In this document: piece by piece, positions 1-9,467 of the stretch
Numbering within the stretch: the first letter of the stretch is position 1
Layout: every line of letters begins with the position of its first letter
NCBI GenBank assembly: GCA_027311025.1
Contig: DAICZS010000013.1
Location: 1-44,346 of the forward strand
Length of the DNA stretch: 44,346 nt
Direction of reading: 5' to 3'
Source of the DNA: Ferrovaceae bacterium
GTDB lineage: Bacteria > Pseudomonadota > Gammaproteobacteria > Burkholderiales > Ferrovaceae
Notes under the pieces: generated by a model
What the model was told of the DNA's origin: nothing
What the model saw: only the letters and a program-made list of their open reading frames with translations
Database searches by the model: none
Program-made: the position numbers and the translations under genes

Positions 1-1210
1 GCCCACGGCGTCCACCCCGCTCACGCAACGCGCGCAGCACCTGCAACACGATGCGCGCTCCCGAAGCACCCACGGGGTGGCCCACGGCGATGGCGCCGCC
101 ATAGGGATTGAGGCGTTCGGCGTCGAGAGGGCCCAGCGCACCAGGAAGGCCCAGCTCCTGACGGCACCACGTGTCGTCCTGCCATGCGGCAAGGCACGCC
201 AGCACCTGCGCGGCAAAGGCTTCATTGATTTCCCACACGTCCAGATCGTTGAGCCCCAGACCATGCCGCTGCAGCAGGGGTGTGGCGGCATACACCGGCC
301 CCAAGCCCATCTGTGCGGGGTCCAGCGCCGCCCAGTGGCTATCGGTGAGACGTGCCAGAGGTTTCAACTGCCAGCGCGCCACGGCCGCTTCAGAGGCCAG
401 CAGCAACAACGCAGCGCCGTCAGTCACCTGCGAACTGTTGCCCGCCGTGATGTTGCCGTAGGGCCGGTCGAATACGGGTTTCAGGGTGGTGAGCTTTTCC
501 ATCCGGGTGTCACCGCGAATGCCATCATCCTCGGTAAAGGTGCGCCCTGCCGCATCCACCAACGGCACGATGGCCGTGTCTGCCGGACGCGCGGCGGCAG
601 CGCGGCGATGGCTTTCCACGGCGTAGGCATCCATCTGCTGGCGCGTGATGCCAAAGCGCCAGGCCAGGTTCTCAGCCGTCTGCCCCATAGACAGCCCTAC
701 CACTGGGTCAGTGAGCCCCTTCATCAAGCCAATCACGGGTATTAAATGCGCCGGGCGCAGGCGTCCCAGCAGGGCGAGCTTCTGCGTCAGGCTGCGCGCA
801 CCACGCCAGTGCGAGAGCCACTGCACCATGGACTCAGAAAGCAGCACGGAGGCGCGCGAGAGCGCATCCGTACCCCCCGCCAGCACGAGGTGGCTGCGTC
901 CCAGCCGGATGTTGGCCATGGCGGAATCGAGCGACTGCATGCCCGAGGCGCAGTTGCGCATCACGGTCCAGCCCGGCACCTTGTCGCCGCAGCCTAGGCG
1001 GAGTGCCAGCAGGCGCCCGATGTTGACTTCATCGGGGGCCGGAGCAGCGCAGCCCAGGATTACCTCATCGAGGTCGGAAGGCAAAAAGGGTTGGCGCAAC
1101 AGCAGGCTGCGACCCGCCTGTACGGCGAGGTCGCACGCAGAAAAAGGCCCTGGTACACCGCGGGCCTTGAGGAAGGGGGTGCGTGCCCCGTCAATCAGAT
1201 AGACCGTGAT
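1..1210 (-). CDS. Thiolase (acetyl-CoA acyltransferase), 3' end beyond window
   Basis: Catalyses thiolytic cleavage of 3-ketoacyl-CoA in beta-oxidation, or the reverse condensation. About 403 residues are visible. The N-terminus VYLIDGARTPF matches the family opening. The nucleophilic Cys lies in RNCASG (residue 87 counting from 1210), WEINEAFA follows late, and the catalytic His is in GHPVGASG (about residue 378); the final C-x-G motif would lie past base 1. The start is odd: the frame opens at a TAG near 1241 and contains no ATG, GTG or TTG before the conserved N-terminus. The only codon placed correctly behind a strong AGGAG is ATC at 1210-1208, giving (M)TVYLIDGARTP. Either initiation is at ATC or a single-base change destroyed ATG. 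It lies downstream of fadE and a small secreted protein on the same strand. The family is secure; FadA, FadI or AtoB-type specificity is not. Confidence 0.9.
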   Translation of the reverse strand, partial: MTVYLIDGARTPFLKARGVPGPFSACDLAVQAGRSLLLRQPFLPSDLDEVILGCAAPAPDEVNIGRLLALRLGCGDKVPGWTVMRNCASGMQSLDSAMANIRLGRSHLVLAGGTDALSRASVLLSESMVQWLSHWRGARSLTQKLALLGRLRPAHLIPVIGLMKGLTDPVVGLSMGQTAENLAWRFGITRQQMDAYAVESHRRAAAARPADTAIVPLVDAAGRTFTEDDGIRGDTRMEKLTTLKPVFDRPYGNITAGNSSQVTDGAALLLLASEAAVARWQLKPLARLTDSHWAALDPAQMGLGPVYAATPLLQRHGLGLNDLDVWEINEAFAAQVLACLAAWQDDTWCRQELGLPGALGPLDAERLNPYGGAIAVGHPVGASGARIVLQVLRALRERGGRRG

Positions 1211-1246
1211 GAGCGCTCCTGCACCCTGATCGCTGACAAACCCGGC

Positions 1247-1684
1247 CTACTCCGGCCAGGGCGCCCCCAGTTCGTTTTGGGTCAGCTGGGGGAGTTGATA
1301 GATCGTCCACAGGCCCACAAAGCCCTTAGTCCAAATGCCCAGAGTCAACAAGCCATCCCTGTATTCGCAACGAAATGTTGCGGCGACAGTTTTTTTGGTG
1401 TCACCCACCGGCACGTTGAGCAGTTCAGCATCGGTTTCGATGATCACCCCGTCCTGGGTTCTGAGAATCCGTTCACTGATATTTCGGGCTTCTGTGGCCG
1501 GCGCGCTGTTGAGCATGGACTGCGGGCAGGCCTTCTGCATGGCCTCGAGGCTGTTGCCGGGCCGGTCCGCAATGAGCCGTTGCTCGGGATGTTCCAGGGT
1601 CAGGGTTGTCGGATAATCGGCAGCGTTGGCAGAAACGGCAAACACTAACAACAGCGATGGCATGATCCAGGCAAATCGTTTCAT
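1247..1684 (-). CDS. Small secreted protein of unknown function
   Basis: 145 residues. An N-terminal signal peptide (MKRFAWIMPSLLLVFAVSANA, cut before ADYPT) predicts export to the periplasm. The mature part is about 124 residues with two cysteines (KACPQS and FRCEYR) that could pair; no domain is recognised. A GGAG sequence lies 9 bases before the ATG. It sits between fadE and the thiolase on the same strand, so co-transcription is plausible, but nothing in it suggests fatty-acid chemistry. Confidence 0.8.
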   Translation of the reverse strand: MKRFAWIMPSLLLVFAVSANAADYPTTLTLEHPEQRLIADRPGNSLEAMQKACPQSMLNSAPATEARNISERILRTQDGVIIETDAELLNVPVGDTKKTVAATFRCEYRDGLLTLGIWTKGFVGLWTIYQLPQLTQNELGAPWPE

Positions 1685-1731
1685 GGTGACAGGGCTCCAG
1701 AAAATGAGGGGGCGCAGGTATGGAGGCGATA

Positions 1732-3975
1732 CTAGCAGTGCCGCGCTGCACTGTACAAGTTTTCAAAATCGTCCACCCGAATCACATGGTCGCGCAACTG
1801 GTTGCGCCGCTGCAGCAGGGCATGCTCGGCGGGCGTGATGACGCCGGCGGCGAGGGCTGCTTCGGCCATGTCGCGCACATTGGCGCGCGGGTCGTGGGCC
1901 ATGCGCCCCGCCTTATGCGCCTCACGCATGCGAGCCTCCACCCCTTCCGCCTCCAGCGTGGCCGAGAGCGCCCATTCCAGGGCCCCCACAGGCTCCTCGG
2001 CATTGGCGGGCAGATGGCAGCAGGCGGTGAGGCGATCGCGGGTCGGCGAAGGCGTGATCAGCAGTCGCGCCACTTCGTGGCCCACGTCATCGGAGGGCAC
2101 CACATAGGGATAGCCCCAAGGGAACAGCAGGTGGCGCAACAGCCAGGCCACCCAGCGCACGGGGTAGTTGGCGAACACGCCATCGAAGGCTTGTTGCGCC
2201 TGATAGATGGCGTCCCACACGGCCCAGTGCAACAGCGGCAAGTCGGCTTCGGGCCGCCCCTCGTCCTCAAAGCGCTTCAGTGCCGCCGACACCAGCACCA
2301 TCTGCGAGAGAATGTCGCCTAAGCGCGCCGAGAGTTTTTCGCGGCGCTTCAACCCCCCACCCAGAACCATGAGCGAGATGTCGGAGAGAAAGGCAAAGGC
2401 TGCCGAGTAGCGCGACATCTGTTGGTAGTAGCGTCGCGTCTGCGGCGCCACCTTGGGCACGGCCACGGTGTGCGAGCCGGTCAGCCCCATCCACAGGGCG
2501 CGCAGGCCGTTCTTGACGGTGTGGGCAATGTGCCCAAAGAGCGCCGCGTCAAACGCCTTGAGCCCCGTCGCGGGGTTGGGGTCACGTGCGGCATTCATTT
2601 CGCGCAGCAGGAAGGGATGGCAGCGAATGGCGCCCTGGCCAAAGATGATGAGGCTGCGCGTGAGGATGTTGGCGCGTTCCACGGTAATGCCGATGGGAAT
2701 TTGCTGATAGGCGCGCCCCAGAAAATTGGAGGGCCCGAGGCAGATACCCTTGCCGCCGATCACGTCCATGCCATCGTTCACCACGCGGCGCGCGCGTTCC
2801 GTGACGTGGTACTTGGCGATGGCGGAGAGCACCGCAGGCTTTTGTCCCTGGTCTACGGCGGCGGCCGCAAAGGTGCGCAGCGCATCCATGAGGTAGGTGT
2901 AGGCACCGATGCGCGTCAAGGCCTCTTCCACGCCCTCGAAGCGCCCGATGGGCATGCCAAACTGGCTGCGCACGCGCGCGTAGGCGCCCACTGCACGCGC
3001 GGTGAGCTGCGCCATGCCGGTGTTGGAGGAAGGCAGCGAAATGGAGCGCCCGGCAGCAAGGCTTTCCATCAGCATGCGCCAGCCCTGTCCTGCCATGGCA
3101 GCCCCGCCGATGATGAAGTCCAGTGGCATGAATACGTCCTCACCGCGCGTGGGGCCGTTCATGAACATGGCGTTGAGCGGAAAATGGCGCCGCCCCACGG
3201 CCACACCGGGATGGTCGTGCGGCACCAGGGCGCAGGTGATGCCCAGATCCTTCGTGGGGCCCAGCAGGCCTTCAGGGTCATACAGCCGGAAGGCCAGCCC
3301 CAGCAGCGTGCATACGGGGGCAAGCGTAATGTAGCGCTTGTCCCAAGTCACACGCATGCCCAGCACCTCCTGCCCCTGCCACTGGCCGCGGCACACCACC
3401 CCGCTGTCGGGAATGGCGGCCGCATCCGAGCCCGCCCAGGGGCTGGTGAGTGCAAAAGCGGGAATCTCCTCACCTCGGGCAAGACGCGGCAGGTAATAGT
3501 CTTTCTGCGCCTCAGTGCCGTAATGCAGCAGCAGCTCACCCGGCCCCAGCGAATTGGGCACCATCACCGTCACGGCCAAAGCCGAGCTGCGGGTGGACAG
3601 ACGTGTGATGATCTGCGAATGGGCGTAGGCCGAAAAGCCCTTGCCGCCGTAACGCTTGGGCAGGATGAGGCCGAGAAAGCCCTGGCTTTTGAGGTAGTCC
3701 CAGGTCTCGGGCGAGAGGTCAAAATCCTGCTGGGTGACCTGCCAGTCATCCACCAGGCGACAGGCCTCGTTGACGTCGTGATCCAGAAACTGCTGCTCTT
3801 CGGGGGTGAGATGCGGGGCTGGCTCGTCCAGCAGGCTTTGCCAGTCGGGTTGCCCGCTGAACAGCTGCCCTTCCCAACCCACGGTACCCGCTTCGAGGGC
3901 CTCGCGTTCGGTGTCCGACATGGGGGGCAGCATCCTGCGGTAAGCTCGAAATAGCGGCGCGGTCAGGATGCCCAT
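1732..3975 (-). CDS. fadE: FadE-type acyl-CoA dehydrogenase
   Basis: First step of beta-oxidation: FAD-dependent alpha,beta-dehydrogenation of acyl-CoA. 747 residues, close to the FadE family (E. coli about 814) but without its N-terminal membrane segments. It has the acyl-CoA dehydrogenase N-terminal, middle and C-terminal regions plus the FadE-specific DUF1974 tail. Seen are AFALTSPWAGSDAA (FAD/substrate motif), DVIGGKGICLGPSNFLGRAY and GITVERANILTRS leading into FGQGAIRCHPF. The Glu of the TVE motif is the likely catalytic base; the usual following Gly is Arg here. The ATG at 3975 is 2 bases after the stop of the preceding GAF-GGDEF-EAL gene, so the two are probably one transcript. A later start at Met19 (MSDTEREAL) is possible. 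Confidence 0.93.
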   Translation of the reverse strand: MGILTAPLFRAYRRMLPPMSDTEREALEAGTVGWEGQLFSGQPDWQSLLDEPAPHLTPEEQQFLDHDVNEACRLVDDWQVTQQDFDLSPETWDYLKSQGFLGLILPKRYGGKGFSAYAHSQIITRLSTRSSALAVTVMVPNSLGPGELLLHYGTEAQKDYYLPRLARGEEIPAFALTSPWAGSDAAAIPDSGVVCRGQWQGQEVLGMRVTWDKRYITLAPVCTLLGLAFRLYDPEGLLGPTKDLGITCALVPHDHPGVAVGRRHFPLNAMFMNGPTRGEDVFMPLDFIIGGAAMAGQGWRMLMESLAAGRSISLPSSNTGMAQLTARAVGAYARVRSQFGMPIGRFEGVEEALTRIGAYTYLMDALRTFAAAAVDQGQKPAVLSAIAKYHVTERARRVVNDGMDVIGGKGICLGPSNFLGRAYQQIPIGITVERANILTRSLIIFGQGAIRCHPFLLREMNAARDPNPATGLKAFDAALFGHIAHTVKNGLRALWMGLTGSHTVAVPKVAPQTRRYYQQMSRYSAAFAFLSDISLMVLGGGLKRREKLSARLGDILSQMVLVSAALKRFEDEGRPEADLPLLHWAVWDAIYQAQQAFDGVFANYPVRWVAWLLRHLLFPWGYPYVVPSDDVGHEVARLLITPSPTRDRLTACCHLPANAEEPVGALEWALSATLEAEGVEARMREAHKAGRMAHDPRANVRDMAEAALAAGVITPAEHALLQRRNQLRDHVIRVDDFENLYSAARHC

Positions 3976-3977
3976 GA

Positions 3978-6900
3978 TTAATACCCTCGTTTTTGCAACG
4001 CCAGCAGTCCCAGGGGTGTGACCGGGTTGTCATGCGGCACAACCCAGTGAAAGTTGGCCAGCCAGTCCGCCAATGCCTCTGCGGGCAGAGGCATGGCCAG
4101 CGCATAGCCCTGTCCTTCGTCAGCGCCCAGGAGGCTTGCCACCTCCACCAGTTCGGCGCTCTCAAGGCCCTCCACAATGACACGCAGTTTCAGGCTCTTG
4201 GCAAGCCGCACCAACCCAGAGATGAAATCGATGACGCGTTCCGGATCGCGGGCAATTTCCCGCACCAGGCCCTGATCGATCTTCACCGTGCCAAAGGGCA
4301 GACTGCGCAGGCGCAACAGCGAACTGTAGCCCGCGCCCAGGTCGTCCATGACGAGGCGCACGCCCAGCCCATCCAGAGTCTGCAGGGTGGTGCGCGCGGT
4401 TTCGAGATCGTGAAACTCCTCATCCTCCAGCACTTCCAGCTCCAGGCGCTGCGGGGCAATGTGGTGGCGGCGCAGTGCCTGCTCCACCCATTGCGCGCAG
4501 CCCGCCTCGATCAGCACGGCAGGCGGCAGGTTGAGCGAGACGATGAACTCGGGGTGATGCTCCAGGCACAGTCCCAACTGGGACAGCGCCTGATCCAGCC
4601 CCAGCTGGAACAGCAGCACCAGCTCGCGCGTGCCAAACCCGGGCAGGAAGGTGATGGGGCGCACGAGCGTGCCGTCCTCGGCGCGCAAGCGGGCCAGCGC
4701 CTCGATCTTGGCGGGGTTGCCCGTGGTCAGGTCCACGATGGGCTGGTACTCCAGCACCAGCCGGTCGTTTTCCAGCAGGGTGCGGTACGCGCGGCGCTGG
4801 TCTGCCGACTGGCTGACGAGGTTGGGTCGATACAGGCGCTGACGCGCCTGGCTTAGCAGGTAGCCCAACGCCTGAAAGAACAGCCGGGTTTCGGCGGATT
4901 CAAACTGGCCAGGGTGATGACCAAAGATGCCCAGCGCCGCCGTGACGCGTCCCTGGGAATCGGTGATGGGCACAAAAATGGCGCTATGGATGCCCGACTG
5001 CAACGCCATGTCGCGCAGGTGCGCAAGGTGTGGATCGGTGCCGTAACTGGCATTGGTTTCAATCTGCTCACTCTGCCATACGCGCAGGTGCGCCGCTGGC
5101 AATGCCACCCCCTCAGCGTCCGCGAGATGCGGCACCACCCCCTGGGTAGCGAGATCGTTGAGGTAGCGCTCCAGCACCGCAGTTTTGAATTCGTACGCCA
5201 GCTTGCCCGAAGGGTCGGGCCGGTTGATGGTGGCGGCCACGCAGCCTTGCAGCGCGGTAACGTCCTCGAGAAAGCCGCGACAGGCGTCCACCCAGCTCGT
5301 GGCCTGCGACAACCGCAGCGATTGCCGGGCCAGCCACGACTGGCGCTCCACCAGCAGCTGCTGCAGAGCGTGGATATGGCTTTCCAGTTCCACGCGCAGG
5401 CGCATGGCCATCAAATCGGCCACCAACTGTTTTTCGGAAAGGCGCATGCCCTGCAACTCGAACAGACGACGGCGCAACTGGCCTTGATAGGCCTGGATGC
5501 CATCGATGAGCGCGGTGAGCTCAAGGCCCACCAGCGTGTTGACCCGCCCCATGCTCTCGGCAAAGCTGCGGTGTTCCGCCTCCGTGAGATCGGGGCGCTG
5601 CAGCATGAGGATATGGCGCCGCAGCCGCGCCTTCAACGCCTCGGTTTCGCCCTCGTTCAGGCGCTCCAGAATGCGGGCAATGTCGGTACGACTCGCCCAT
5701 TCCGACTGGAAGCGCGCCACGAATTCCTCCCCCAGGGGGGCCAGGCTATCCTGCAGGGGGATGAGCAGGGCCGCCGCCTCAGCGCCGTAAGGCGGTACGC
5801 TGTGCGGCAGGGAGGCCGTGGCGGTGAGGTTGCCCTCCCCCCAGATCTGCCACCAGTTGGTGCGGTCACGCTTGTGCGCCTTCAACCCATTCATGGCCTC
5901 AAAGGCATGGCGCAACAGCAGGCCGGCGTCGCTGCCATCGTTGGGGTAGAAGGTCAGCCCCAGTGACAGCTGCGGGATGACGGGATCGCAACCGGGGAGC
6001 GTGATGGGTGAAGTGAGACCCTCGCGAATGCGCTCCAGACGGGGAAAGAGGTCCTCATAGCGCAGCAGGCCTTCCACCACCAGGACGAACTCATCCCCAC
6101 CCGAACGCGCCACGAGATCTGTGTCGCGCAGCGCCGAACGCAGCCGTTGCGCCACGGTTTTGAGCACCTGGTCGCCCGCCGTCTCGCCACACCGCTCGTT
6201 GATGGCCTTGAAGTCATCAATGTCGGCCATGCATACCGCGAGCAGGGTCTGGTCCTTGCGCGCCCGCGCCAGCGCCCCCGGCAGGTGCTGGTCCAGGGCG
6301 AGGCGGTTGGGCAGGCCGGTGAGTGCATCGTGGATGGTGAGGTAGCGCTGCTTGTCCTGCTCGTGGGTGAGGCGGCGCTGCAGGAAGATATGCTCGAGGC
6401 CGCGCGAGACGCTGTGCGAGAGCTCTTCGAGGAGGCGCTGCAGCTCGCTGTCAAAGACATATTCTTCGGGGTGGTACACCGACAGAATGGCCTTGACGGC
6501 CCCCTGGCGCAGGATGGGCAGGGCGGCGCTGGCGCCAAAGCCAAACCGCTCGGCCTGCGCCCGCCAGGGAGCCAGATGCGGCGCGTTGACGAAGGACTGG
6601 TTGTAGCGCATTTGTCCGTCGCGCCAGGCCCGGCCCATGCTGCCCTGCCCTTCGGGAATGTCCGGATCGGTGGAAATGTAGAGGTCTTCGAGGTAGCCGG
6701 TGTCGCCGGCGGAAGCCAGCACCTTGAAACGCCGGTCGGCATCGGGCACCGCAATGAACGCCAGCTTCAACCCGCCGTACTGCACGGCAATCTCGCAGAT
6801 GGCCTTGAACAGGTCGTGGGCCTCCATGGCGCCCGCAATAACCTGGTTGACCTGGGCCAGCATGGCGTTGAACTGCAGTGCGCGGGCGAGAGATTCATGC

Positions 6901-7433
6901 TGGCTCTGCGCGCGCGCCTGCATCTGGGCATAGCGCAATACGGTACCCGTCATGGCCGCGCAGAATTCCAGCAACTCCAGCGCATCGGCGTCGGGCATGC
7001 CGGTGCTCTGCCCGGTGAGGGCAAAGGTGCCGGCAATTCGCTCATCCAGCCATACCGGGTAAGACCAGCAGGACTGGAGATTCCAGTCCTGGGCCACGCT
7101 GCGCAGGTCGTCCCAGCGCGGATCATGCGCCACATGACTGACGAGGGTGGGTTGGTGGCTGTACACGGCAGTGCCGCACGAGCCGCTGCGCGGTCCGGGT
7201 TGCAGGCCATTGAGGGCGGCAATGAGTTCGGGGGCGGCGCTGGGAGCGGCATAGACCGAGAGCGTGCCCTCAGGGCGCACCGACATGATGGTGGCAATAC
7301 GCCCCGGCGCCACCCGTTCGGCAAACTGACATATGGCTCGTCCCAGGGACTCGGGAGACTTTCCTTCAGCCAGATCGTTGAGGATCTGGGTGGGTAGCTG
7401 CAACAGCGCAGATTTCAGCAGGGCGTCGGGCAC
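3978..7433 (-). CDS. GAF-GAF-GGDEF-helical-GAF-EAL cyclic-di-GMP protein
   Basis: 1151 residues, cytosolic, likely a bifunctional c-di-GMP synthase/phosphodiesterase. Order: GAF about 20-170; second GAF about 195-355; GGDEF about 365-525 with intact RSGGDEF (GGDEF at 445-449) and an inhibitory-site RDTD five residues before it; an all-helical region about 545-690; third GAF about 700-865; EAL about 885-1135. The EAL domain keeps KIEALARL, SLNLPP, ELEVLE, MDDLGAGYSS, VKIDQ, VEGLE and GQGY, so the metal-binding set looks complete. The helical region has the layout of a globin-sensor domain but Asn where the haem-ligating His would be expected. The second GAF resembles the GAF of the histidine kinase at 10550-11812. 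The start is GTG. fadE follows after 2 bases. Confidence 0.92.
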   Translation of the reverse strand: MPDALLKSALLQLPTQILNDLAEGKSPESLGRAICQFAERVAPGRIATIMSVRPEGTLSVYAAPSAAPELIAALNGLQPGPRSGSCGTAVYSHQPTLVSHVAHDPRWDDLRSVAQDWNLQSCWSYPVWLDERIAGTFALTGQSTGMPDADALELLEFCAAMTGTVLRYAQMQARAQSQHESLARALQFNAMLAQVNQVIAGAMEAHDLFKAICEIAVQYGGLKLAFIAVPDADRRFKVLASAGDTGYLEDLYISTDPDIPEGQGSMGRAWRDGQMRYNQSFVNAPHLAPWRAQAERFGFGASAALPILRQGAVKAILSVYHPEEYVFDSELQRLLEELSHSVSRGLEHIFLQRRLTHEQDKQRYLTIHDALTGLPNRLALDQHLPGALARARKDQTLLAVCMADIDDFKAINERCGETAGDQVLKTVAQRLRSALRDTDLVARSGGDEFVLVVEGLLRYEDLFPRLERIREGLTSPITLPGCDPVIPQLSLGLTFYPNDGSDAGLLLRHAFEAMNGLKAHKRDRTNWWQIWGEGNLTATASLPHSVPPYGAEAAALLIPLQDSLAPLGEEFVARFQSEWASRTDIARILERLNEGETEALKARLRRHILMLQRPDLTEAEHRSFAESMGRVNTLVGLELTALIDGIQAYQGQLRRRLFELQGMRLSEKQLVADLMAMRLRVELESHIHALQQLLVERQSWLARQSLRLSQATSWVDACRGFLEDVTALQGCVAATINRPDPSGKLAYEFKTAVLERYLNDLATQGVVPHLADAEGVALPAAHLRVWQSEQIETNASYGTDPHLAHLRDMALQSGIHSAIFVPITDSQGRVTAALGIFGHHPGQFESAETRLFFQALGYLLSQARQRLYRPNLVSQSADQRRAYRTLLENDRLVLEYQPIVDLTTGNPAKIEALARLRAEDGTLVRPITFLPGFGTRELVLLFQLGLDQALSQLGLCLEHHPEFIVSLNLPPAVLIEAGCAQWVEQALRRHHIAPQRLELEVLEDEEFHDLETARTTLQTLDGLGVRLVMDDLGAGYSSLLRLRSLPFGTVKIDQGLVREIARDPERVIDFISGLVRLAKSLKLRVIVEGLESAELVEVASLLGADEGQGYALAMPLPAEALADWLANFHWVVPHDNPVTPLGLLALQKRGY

Positions 7434-7513
7434 GCGTCAGTTCCGTCCAGGGCTTAATATGTTCAAGGTCACAAACCCTATTCTGCCACGACTACGGTTT
7501 GGAATTCACACTC

Positions 7514-9355
7514 CTATGCGGCATCCTCTTCGGCATCGTCGAGGGCAAACTGCCCCACTTCACGGATCATGTGGCCGCAGGTATGGGCGTCCATGGGTTT
7601 GGCAAAATAAAACCCCTGCAGGGTATCGCATCCCTGATGGATCAAAAAGTTCACCTGCGCCTTGGTTTCCACTCCTTCGGCCACTACCTTGAGGTTGAGG
7701 TTATGGGCGAGGTTGATGATGGCGATGGCAATGGCGGCATCGTCCGCGTCATTGGTGATGTTGTTGATGAAGACGCGATCGATCTTCAGGGCATCGAGGG
7801 GAAACTGCTTGAGGTAGGCAAGGCTCGAGTAACCGGTACCGAAGTCGTCCACCGACAGGCGCACGCCCAGGTGCTTCAGGCGCCCCAGGATCTGCACCGC
7901 CTGCTGGGGGTCGCGCATCAGCATGGATTCGGTAATCTCCAGCTCAATGGCCGCCGGGGGCAGGCCATGACGGCGAATGATGTCGCCGATGCGCAGATCG
8001 AGTTCCGGCTGCAAAAACTGGCGGGGCGAGAGGTTGACCGCCATGGACGGCACGTCGATGCCCGCCTCGCGCCAGGCCTGCAACTGCGCGCAGGCGGTAT
8101 CGAGCACCCACAGGCCCACCGGCAGGATGAGGCCAGTGTCTTCCAGCGTGGGGATGAACACTTCGGGAGAAACGAGGCCCTGCTCGGGATCATTCCAGCG
8201 CAGCAACGACTCGACCCCGCAGACCCGCCCGCCCATGGCGCCAATCTTGGGCTGGTAGTGCAGGGTAAATTCCTGGCGGGCCACCGCCTGGCGCAGGCTC
8301 GATTCCAGGCGCAGCCGGCCCAGGGCGCGCTGGTTCATCTGCGGCGCATAGAACTGGCAGGAATCGCGCCCCTGCTCCTTGGCCCGATGCAGGGCTGCTT
8401 CGGCGTTTTTCAGCAGCTCGTCGGGGTCACGCCCGTCCGCAGGAAAGAGGGCCACACCCAGGCTTGCGGAGAGGTACACCTCGGCGCCGTGGTCCAGGGA
8501 AAAGGGGCGCACCAGCGCGCCCAGAAACTTCTGCGCCACCTGGGCGGCTTCTTCAGGTTGCCCCACATCCGAGAGGACAATGCCAAACTCGTCGCCCACG
8601 AGGCGGCTGACCGTGTCGCCTGCCCGGGTGCAGGACAGCAGGCGCTGCGCCACTTCCACCAGCAGGCGGTCGCCCACTGCATGGCCATGGCTGTTGTTGA
8701 TGAGATTGAAGCCGTCGAGGTTGAGGGTCAGTACCGTCATCAGCTTGCCGCTGCGCTCGGCCCGGGCCATGGACTGGGTCATGCGATCACGCAGCAGATG
8801 GCGGTTGGGCAGCCCGGTGAGCGCATCGAACTGCGCGAGGTAGGCAAGCCTCTGGTCTGACTTGCGCTGTTCCAGCAGCACCACTACGAGGCGAGCCAAC
8901 TGGGAGAGAGCCCGGCGCTGCGCCTCATCGAGGGTGCGCGGCTGTCTGTCCAGCACGCACAGGGTGCCCAGGGCAAAGCCTTCGGCATTGTAGAGCGGCA
9001 CGCCCGCATAAAAGCGGAAATGGGGCGCGTCCAGGACCAGCGGGTTGTGTTCAAAGCGAGGGTCAAGCAGGGCGTCGGGCACTTCCATGATGTCCTGGCC
9101 ACGAATGGCGTGGGTACAAAAGGAATACGCGCGCGGCGTTTCGTGGATGTCGGATAGTCCCAGGGCGGATTTAAACCACTGGCGGTTGCGGTCCACCAGG
9201 CTGATGAGGGCGATGGGTGCGGCGCAGATCTGTGCAGCCAGTTCAGTGAGGTGGTCGAACAGGGGGTCGCGCGGCGTGTCCAGGACGCAGTAGGCCTCGA
9301 GGGCCATGAGCCGTTCCTCTTCATCCTGCGGTAAACCCAGTAGATCGGTGTCCAT
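7514..9355 (-). CDS. GAF-GGDEF-EAL protein with degenerate GGDEF motif
   Basis: About 613 residues from the chosen start MDTDLLGLPQDEEERL at 9355, which has an AGGGG-type ribosome site; an upstream in-frame ATG at 9487 would overlap the preceding receiver gene. A GAF domain (about 25-165, ending GTLCVLDRQPR) is followed by GGDEF (about 175-335) and EAL (about 345-600). The GGDEF signature reads RLVGDEF, so the first Gly of the loop is Val, which would be expected to weaken or abolish cyclase activity. The EAL core is strong: ESL in place of EAL, AVNLSPRQF, ELEITES, VDDFGTGYSSL, LKIDRVF, VAEGVET and LQGFYFAKP. I infer mainly c-di-GMP hydrolysis, possibly GTP-stimulated. Confidence 0.9.
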   Translation of the reverse strand: MDTDLLGLPQDEEERLMALEAYCVLDTPRDPLFDHLTELAAQICAAPIALISLVDRNRQWFKSALGLSDIHETPRAYSFCTHAIRGQDIMEVPDALLDPRFEHNPLVLDAPHFRFYAGVPLYNAEGFALGTLCVLDRQPRTLDEAQRRALSQLARLVVVLLEQRKSDQRLAYLAQFDALTGLPNRHLLRDRMTQSMARAERSGKLMTVLTLNLDGFNLINNSHGHAVGDRLLVEVAQRLLSCTRAGDTVSRLVGDEFGIVLSDVGQPEEAAQVAQKFLGALVRPFSLDHGAEVYLSASLGVALFPADGRDPDELLKNAEAALHRAKEQGRDSCQFYAPQMNQRALGRLRLESSLRQAVARQEFTLHYQPKIGAMGGRVCGVESLLRWNDPEQGLVSPEVFIPTLEDTGLILPVGLWVLDTACAQLQAWREAGIDVPSMAVNLSPRQFLQPELDLRIGDIIRRHGLPPAAIELEITESMLMRDPQQAVQILGRLKHLGVRLSVDDFGTGYSSLAYLKQFPLDALKIDRVFINNITNDADDAAIAIAIINLAHNLNLKVVAEGVETKAQVNFLIHQGCDTLQGFYFAKPMDAHTCGHMIREVGQFALDDAEEDAA

Positions 9356-9438
9356 CCCCTGCCCCTTTCTTCTTACTCTTTGTACGACATCATACGGGCC
9401 ACCTTCCGGTGGCGATGCAGGGAACTTCGGAGACTTGT

Positions 9439-9456
9439 TGTAGGGAATTCTGGATG
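9439..9456 (-). promoter_or_regulatory. Operator-like motif, copy upstream of the GAF-GGDEF-EAL gene
   Basis: TGTAGGGAATTCTGGATG on the plus strand, 83 bases ahead of the start codon at 9355 and differing at one base from the copy at 9887-9904. Two near-identical copies in two successive short gaps are unlikely by chance. Confidence 0.4.
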
Positions 9457-9467
9457 CGCCGCAGCAA

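Noticed and set aside
2422-3954. Long open frame on the plus strand opposite fadE
   Set aside because: It is a shadow of the real gene in GC-rich DNA: low-complexity His/Gly/Ala-rich translation with no family motif. The same applies to the long antisense frames at 3993-4856, 6147-7397, 7499-8860, 13575-14834 and 20649-22385.
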